Positions 59,975 to 64,000 of a stretch of 64,000 bases of DNA are shown here, piece after piece. The notes under the pieces were generated by a model. The model ran no database searches and was not told the origin of the DNA. It was given only the letters and a program-made list of their open reading frames with translations. The stretch is from Oceanicaulis sp. (lineage in GTDB: Bacteria; Pseudomonadota; Alphaproteobacteria; Caulobacterales; Maricaulaceae). The stretch is from contig CP157796.1 of assembly GCA_040112665.1 (NCBI GenBank), positions 1,862,813 to 1,926,812 on the forward strand. The letters run 5' to 3'. The position numbers and the translations under genes were made by a program. The first letter of the stretch is position 1, and the number at the start of each line of letters is the position of its first letter.

Positions 59975-60057
59975 TTTTGCTCGATATGAGCATTACCCGG
60001 GCCCGAGAAACGGCGACCAGACCTGATCGCCGAGGGTTTTGCTCCGAGTGAGCCTAA
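59975..60057 (-). promoter_or_regulatory. tandem NadQ-type operator dyads before nadA
   Basis: TGCTCgatatGAGCA at 59978-59992 and GCTCcgagtGAGC at 60041-60053 are dyads with the same 5-base spacer, each preceded by TTTT or TTT. Their centres are 62 bp apart, near six helical turns. They lie 29 and 91 bp upstream of the nadA start. The NadQ gene ends 67 bp beyond the second site, so binding by NadQ is the simplest reading (inference). Confidence 0.65.
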
Positions 60058-60123
60058 GGTGGGGCCGGACTATACGCCTGGCAAGCGGGGGCGCAAGGGA
60101 AAATCCGGGCGGGGACCCGCGCG

Positions 60124-61119
60124 CTATTCCTTCACCCGCGGGATCGTCAGGCCCAGCGCGCCTGCGGCCTGGGTGCGGGCCGGCGTATGGCGATACAGCT
60201 CGGCGGGCCGGCCGCCGGTGCGGGACTCCATCCGGCCGGTGCCCTGCACGAAGCCGCCGCGGTCGAGCGCGCGGCGGAAATTCTGCTTGTGCAGGGTCAG
60301 GCCCGACACGCTTTCGGCCAGCTTCTGAAGGTGGGAGAGCGTGAATTCGGCCGGGGTCAGTTCGAACAGGATGGGCCGGTACTTGATCTTGCCGCGCAGC
60401 CGGGAGAGGGCGGTGGCGAGGATGCGGCGATGGTCGGACGCCATCGCCTCGCCGAGTTTCAGGCCCGCCTCGGCCTCGCCGCGGTCGCGGGCGGCTTCTT
60501 CCACGAGCCCGGCTTCGTAGAGAAGTTCGTACCGGTCGAGCGCCCGCTCCTCGTTCCATGCCGCGCCGTCCAGGCCGAAACAGGCGCGCACGCGCTCCAT
60601 CCGCGCCGCGCGGCGGCCGGGGGCGGCGGCTTCGTCGGCCCAGGAGCGCAAGGCCGGCTCGATCGTGTCGGTGAGCAAAGCGGGCCGGCCGGCGCGATGG
60701 TCCTCCCACGGGAAATGCCGCGTCCAGGCCGACCAGTGCGCGGCTGCGCCTTTCAGCGGCTTCGCTTCAGGGGTCAGGCCAAGATAGCCCACCGAGATCA
60801 CCCGCGCGCCCTCCGCTCCGGCGAGCGCGGCGACCGGCGCTTCCCGGCCGCGGTCGCCGAAGGTGTAGAGCTGTTCGACATAACCGAGCTCGAACCTGGT
60901 CTGGCCGCGCACCCATTCGCGCAGGCCGATCTCGAAGGTGCGGTGGGTTTCGGGATCGAACGGACCGAAGGGCAGGGCGGGCTGGCCGCCTTCGGGACCG
61001 TCTGTGACCAGCACGTGCAGCTCGCCGTCGCCGGCGGCGAAGATCACCGCGTTCAGGCCCACGACGACCCGGCCCAGCGTCACCGAAGCGTCGGAATACA
61101 TCGCGCTCGAGGCGGGCAT
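60124..61119 (-). CDS. nadQ: NadQ-type Nudix-related repressor of NAD synthesis
   Basis: A 331-residue protein. The N-terminal half is Nudix-like (VVVGLNAVIFAAGDGELHVL), but the Nudix box reads GPFDPETHRTFEIGLREWVR. It lacks the catalytic Glu pair, so it should sense a nucleotide rather than cut it. The C-terminal winged-helix region contains ELTPAEFTLSHLQKLAESVS, HKQNFRRALDRGGFVQGTGR and GGRPAELYRH. This arrangement and its position next to nadABC match the alphaproteobacterial NadQ/NrtR-like regulators (from memory). Confidence 0.8.
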   Translation of the reverse strand: MPASSAMYSDASVTLGRVVVGLNAVIFAAGDGELHVLVTDGPEGGQPALPFGPFDPETHRTFEIGLREWVRGQTRFELGYVEQLYTFGDRGREAPVAALAGAEGARVISVGYLGLTPEAKPLKGAAAHWSAWTRHFPWEDHRAGRPALLTDTIEPALRSWADEAAAPGRRAARMERVRACFGLDGAAWNEERALDRYELLYEAGLVEEAARDRGEAEAGLKLGEAMASDHRRILATALSRLRGKIKYRPILFELTPAEFTLSHLQKLAESVSGLTLHKQNFRRALDRGGFVQGTGRMESRTGGRPAELYRHTPARTQAAGALGLTIPRVKE

Positions 61120-61133
61120 GTCGGCGGCTCCGG

Positions 61134-61757
61134 TCAGGTGCGCGCGGCGCGTTCGACGCGGCGCAGCAGGGTTTCGAACCGATCCAGGAACAGCGTCTGG
61201 GCGTCCTTGGCCGGCAGGGGCGTGATCTCGACCTTAAGCCCTTTCGGCGGGCGGCCGAAGAATTTGCGCGACTCCTCCACGCTGAAGCCCGCGATCTGGG
61301 TCGCTTCGAAGAAGGCGCAGATGCGGTCGGCGCGCTTGATGGTCTTCTTCACCTCGGCGGGCAGCTCGGGCGGCAGGCCGTAGCGCATGTGGATCGCACC
61401 TTCGAGCCGCGCCTCGAACGCCTTGTAGTCGTAGCCCAACGCCGCCTTGAACGGGGAGATCATGTCCCCGATCACGTATTCGGGCGCGTCGTGCAGCAAG
61501 GCTGCGAGCCGCCATTTCGCCGGCCAGTCGGGTTCGAGTTCGGCGCACAGCGCTTCGACGATCACCGAGTGCTCGGCCACCGAGAACGCGTGATCGCCCA
61601 TGGTCTGACCGTTCCAGCGCGCCACCCGGGCGAGGCCCTGGGCGATGTCGTCGATCTCCACGTCGAATGGGGAGGGGTCGAGCAGGTCGAGCCTGCGGCC
61701 AGACAGCATGCGCTGCCAGGCCCTCGGTTTTTTCGGTTGCGAGGAAGGGCGCGCCAC
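61134..61757 (-). CDS. HD-domain hydrolase
   Basis: A 207-residue YfbR-like HD-domain phosphohydrolase. The metal motif is H-x-HD-D: SVAEHSVIVEALCAE, LAALLHDAPEYVIGDMISPF and a later conserved KRADRICAFFEA. It may hydrolyse nucleotides or dNMPs. The GTG start at 61757 is the only in-frame choice nearby. It sits 14 bp upstream of nadQ and could share its transcript. Confidence 0.85.
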   Translation of the reverse strand: MARPSSQPKKPRAWQRMLSGRRLDLLDPSPFDVEIDDIAQGLARVARWNGQTMGDHAFSVAEHSVIVEALCAELEPDWPAKWRLAALLHDAPEYVIGDMISPFKAALGYDYKAFEARLEGAIHMRYGLPPELPAEVKKTIKRADRICAFFEATQIAGFSVEESRKFFGRPPKGLKVEITPLPAKDAQTLFLDRFETLLRRVERAART

Positions 61758-61860
61758 TTTGTCCCGCCATGTTCAGCTTCCCTCCCGTCCTAGCGTGAAA
61801 GCCGGTAAGTTCAAGACGATCCCGCGCGCTGAAAACGCGGGACCTGACAGGGAGACCGAG

Positions 61861-62694
61861 ATGAACCGCGAACGAATCCTCGTCGCGCTTCAGGGCGCTG
61901 AGGCCGACGACGCGCCGCTTCAGGCCGCCAAGGCGCTGGCGAACGTCTACGGCGCGGACGTGCGCGGGCTGTTCGTCGAGCCCGACCCCGCCGCCTACAT
62001 GCTCTGGACCGGGCCGGGCGCCGCCGGCGCGTCGGTGGTGAGCTCGGCGATCGACGCGGTGCGCGAGGAGGCCGACAAGGCCTGCGCGGAGGCCAAGCAG
62101 CGCTTCAAATCGGCGATGGACGGCCCGCTTTCGCCAGGCGCGAGCTTCCGGCGGATCTGCGACAGCCCCTCGGACGCCGCCCAGCAGGCGCGTCTGGTCC
62201 GGCTGCTCGTGACCTGCCCCGAAGCCGCCGCGGGCAAGGGATCGCTGGCGGACTTCACCGCGGCGTGCCTGGTCGACGAATCCTGCCCGATCTTCGTGCC
62301 GCGCAAGGGCGCGCTGCCGCCGAAGAAGATCGCCGTGGCGTGGGACGGCTCGAAGGAAGCCGCTCGCGCCGCCTTCGCCGCCGAGCCATTTTTCGAGCCG
62401 GGCGTCGAGGTCTCCATCCTGCACAGCCCGCGCAATCTCGATTACGCCGACCGTGCGGCGGCCGCGCCGAACCGGCTGGCGAACTGGCTGCTCGCGCGCG
62501 GGATCGAAGCGGCGGCGACCGAAGTTTCAGGGTCCGGCCCGCTGGGCGAGGCGATCCTGAAGGCTGCGGACGGCGCCGACCTCGTCGTCGCGGGCGCTTA
62601 CGGACAATCGCGCATCGCCCAGTTCATCTTCGGCGGGGTGACCCGGACGCTGCTGACCGCCACGGACGGCCCGTCCTTGCTCATCGCGCACTGA
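61861..62694 (+). CDS. universal stress protein, tandem UspA type
   Basis: A 277-residue protein with two Usp-like halves. The second half has the ATP-binding consensus G-x2-G-x9-G in VVAGAYGQSRIAQFIFGGVT. The first half starts RILVALQGAEADDAPLQAAK and appears degenerate at its ATP site. It likely supports stress survival. ATG 61861 follows GGGAG. The next gene is 26 bp downstream. Confidence 0.88.
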   Translation: MNRERILVALQGAEADDAPLQAAKALANVYGADVRGLFVEPDPAAYMLWTGPGAAGASVVSSAIDAVREEADKACAEAKQRFKSAMDGPLSPGASFRRICDSPSDAAQQARLVRLLVTCPEAAAGKGSLADFTAACLVDESCPIFVPRKGALPPKKIAVAWDGSKEAARAAFAAEPFFEPGVEVSILHSPRNLDYADRAAAAPNRLANWLLARGIEAAATEVSGSGPLGEAILKAADGADLVVAGAYGQSRIAQFIFGGVTRTLLTATDGPSLLIAH

Positions 62695-62720
62695 TCTCAT
62701 TGTCTAAAAGGGAGTTTCAC

Positions 62721-63101
62721 ATGGCTCTGACCCGTCTCACCCTTCGCCTCGGCCGCAACCCCGACGCCGGAATTCCCGACGGCGACGACGAGCGCGGCTA
62801 TGTCATCACCGCGCCGCTGGACCGCGAGGGCAAGCTCGATCCCGAGGTTTGGAAAAAGCACAAGAAGGCCTGCACCGTGATCCGCTTCTCGCCTGACGAG
62901 GACGAGCGGGCCGACGGCTGGCTGACCCATCGCGGGTCGAACTGGTTCTTTCATTACGACGAAGAGCACGAGGGCCCGGACGAGCCGGTCTACAAGCTCG
63001 GCGATCACACGCTGCGGCTCGGCGATTACGTGACGATCCACGAAGCCGACGGCGACGATCTCGTCCACAAGATCACCGATGCGCAGGACGTGCACGCCTG
63101 A
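62721..63101 (+). CDS. conserved small protein next to uspA
   Basis: A 126-residue acidic protein (LTRLTLRLGRNPDAGIPDGD, WLTHRGSNWFFHYDEEHEGP, LRLGDYVTIHEADGDDLVHK). It looks like a compact beta-rich domain. Similar stand-alone proteins occur in alphaproteobacteria, but I know no function. AAAGGGAG precedes ATG 62721, and it is co-directional with the Usp gene. Confidence 0.8.
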   Translation: MALTRLTLRLGRNPDAGIPDGDDERGYVITAPLDREGKLDPEVWKKHKKACTVIRFSPDEDERADGWLTHRGSNWFFHYDEEHEGPDEPVYKLGDHTLRLGDYVTIHEADGDDLVHKITDAQDVHA

Positions 63102-63111
63102 GGCGGAACGA

Positions 63112-63145
63112 CGCCCCGCGCGTTCAGGCTTGAGCGCGCGGGGCG
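63112..63145 (+). terminator. perfect 11-bp stem-loop before queA
   Basis: CGCCCCGCGCG (63112-63122) pairs perfectly with CGCGCGGGGCG (63135-63145) around a 12-base loop. It lies between the small protein gene and queA. No T-tract follows, so termination is likely partial or factor-dependent. Confidence 0.6.
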
Positions 63146-63164
63146 GTCCGGCTAAGGCCGGGCC

Positions 63165-64000
63165 ATGAAGCTCAGCGATTTCGATTTCGACCTGCCTGAA
63201 GAACTGATCGCCCTGAGGCCCGCCCGGCCGCGCGATTCTGCGCGCCTGCTGCATGTGAACGGCGTGCGCATCGAGGACCGGGGCGTTCTGGATCTGCCTG
63301 ATCTGCTGCAGCCCGGCGACCTCATGGTGTTCAACGACACCCGCGTGATCCCCGCCGCCCTGAAAGGCGTCCGGCCGCCGCGCGAGCACGGCGGGGGCGG
63401 GGCGGTCGAGGTGGAGATCAATCTTCACAAGCGAGACTCCGAAGCGGTCTGGCGCGCCTTCGCCCGCCCGGCCAAGCGCCTGAAAGAAGGCGACCGGCTC
63501 TATTTCGACGGCGGGCTGAGCGCAGAGGTCGGCGAGAAGCGCGAGGGCGGCGAGATCGTGCTGCGCTTCGACCGCTCCGGCGTGGAGCTCGATGCGGCCA
63601 TCGTGGCCGCGGGCGCGCCGCCGCTACCCCCGTATATCGCCTCAAAGCGCGCCTTCGACGCGGCCGACCGCGAGGACTACCAGACGATCTACGCCGACCC
63701 GGAGAAATCGGGCTCCGTCGCCGCGCCGACCGCCGGGCTTCACTTCACCGAGCGGCTGTTCGACGCCCTTGAGGCGCGCGGGGTGAAGAAGACCCATGTC
63801 ACGCTTCATGTCGGCGCGGGCACCTTCCTGCCGGTGAAGACCGAAAACGTCGCCGACCACCAGATGCACGCCGAGTGGTACGAGGTGAGCGCCGAGGCCG
63901 CCGCGCTGATCAACGCCACACGCGCCGCGGGCGGGCGGATCGTGTCTGTGGGCACGACCTCTCTGAGGACGCTTGAAAGCGCCGCCGAGCCTGACGGGAC
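63165..64000 (+). CDS. queA: tRNA preQ1(34) S-adenosylmethionine ribosyltransferase-isomerase, partial
   Basis: The first 278 residues of QueA; the gene runs off the end. Signatures: [20 protein letters not shown] (N-terminal), [60 protein letters not shown] and [20 protein letters not shown]. It makes epoxyqueuosine from preQ1-tRNA. ATG 63165 is chosen by family N-terminus (MKLSDFDF). Confidence 0.95.
   Translation, partial: MKLSDFDFDLPEELIALRPARPRDSARLLHVNGVRIEDRGVLDLPDLLQPGDLMVFNDTRVIPAALKGVRPPREHGGGGAVEVEINLHKRDSEAVWRAFARPAKRLKEGDRLYFDGGLSAEVGEKREGGEIVLRFDRSGVELDAAIVAAGAPPLPPYIASKRAFDAADREDYQTIYADPEKSGSVAAPTAGLHFTERLFDALEARGVKKTHVTLHVGAGTFLPVKTENVADHQMHAEWYEVSAEAAALINATRAAGGRIVSVGTTSLRTLESAAEPDG

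Overview
The window is a high-GC, densely packed alphaproteobacterial chromosome segment. It most resembles the dimorphic, flagellated, prosthecate lineage of Caulobacterales/Maricaulales (Maricaulis/Oceanicaulis-like). That placement is inferred from gene content: a DivJ-type cell-cycle kinase, a Caulobacter-style flagellar block with a consensus sigma-54 promoter, one TTAA-N7-TTAA (CtrA-type) box, DUF1491 and DUF5330 proteins, and a NadQ-type regulator beside nadABC. No rRNA, tRNA, CRISPR array, insertion sequence or prophage was seen. No gene-free stretch exceeds 300 bases.

Layout. 1-2 kb: end of mtnP, an exported repeat-like protein, and a membrane protein/XRE regulator pair behind a palindromic operator. 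2-4.7 kb: a ligase-associated Lhr-type helicase carrying an in-frame insertion. 4.7-14.9 kb: two divergent flagellar blocks. The minus block is fliL-fliM-DUF6468-MotE-like-giant TPR protein, and the plus block is flgF-flgG-flgA-flgH-STAS-like protein. The plus block starts at a sigma-54 promoter with two enhancer-like dyads. 14.9-23.3 kb: sufE, small envelope proteins, divJ, an orphan gene pair, an MscS channel, prfC and DUF1491. 23.3-27.4 kb: an exported BcsB-like protein, a hypothetical, then tenA/CBU_0592-family/MaoC. 27.4-32.9 kb: a Tricorn-like protease and an unusual aconitase. 33.8-41.3 kb: a four-gene beta-oxidation operon (FadE-type dehydrogenase, thiolase, bifunctional hydratase/dehydrogenase, acetyl-CoA hydrolase family). 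41.6-46 kb: a PCMT-erythromycin esterase fusion, a lipoprotein, an orphan Hpt, chorismate mutase and a VWA protein. 46.2-53.3 kb: glyQ-GST-glyS and ppdK. 53.5-56.3 kb: SleB-type hydrolase, TetR and an S41 lipoprotein. 56.3-61.1 kb: nadQ-nadA-nadB-nadC. 61.1-64 kb: HD hydrolase, universal stress protein, a conserved small protein and the start of queA.

The most unusual feature is a set of palindromic insertions inside housekeeping genes. glyS carries two elements of exactly 149 bp, about 1.1 kb apart, in the same orientation and reading frame, plus a separate AT-richer in-frame insertion of roughly 115 extra codons. The Lhr helicase carries a different in-frame palindrome-bearing insertion, and a related hairpin repeat lies between nadB and nadA. 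Together they look like small mobile palindromic elements tolerated in coding sequence, comparable in concept to Rickettsia palindromic elements. Several well-formed regulatory sites are also present: tandem dyads before nadA, operators for the XRE and TetR regulators, and a palindrome before the beta-oxidation operon.
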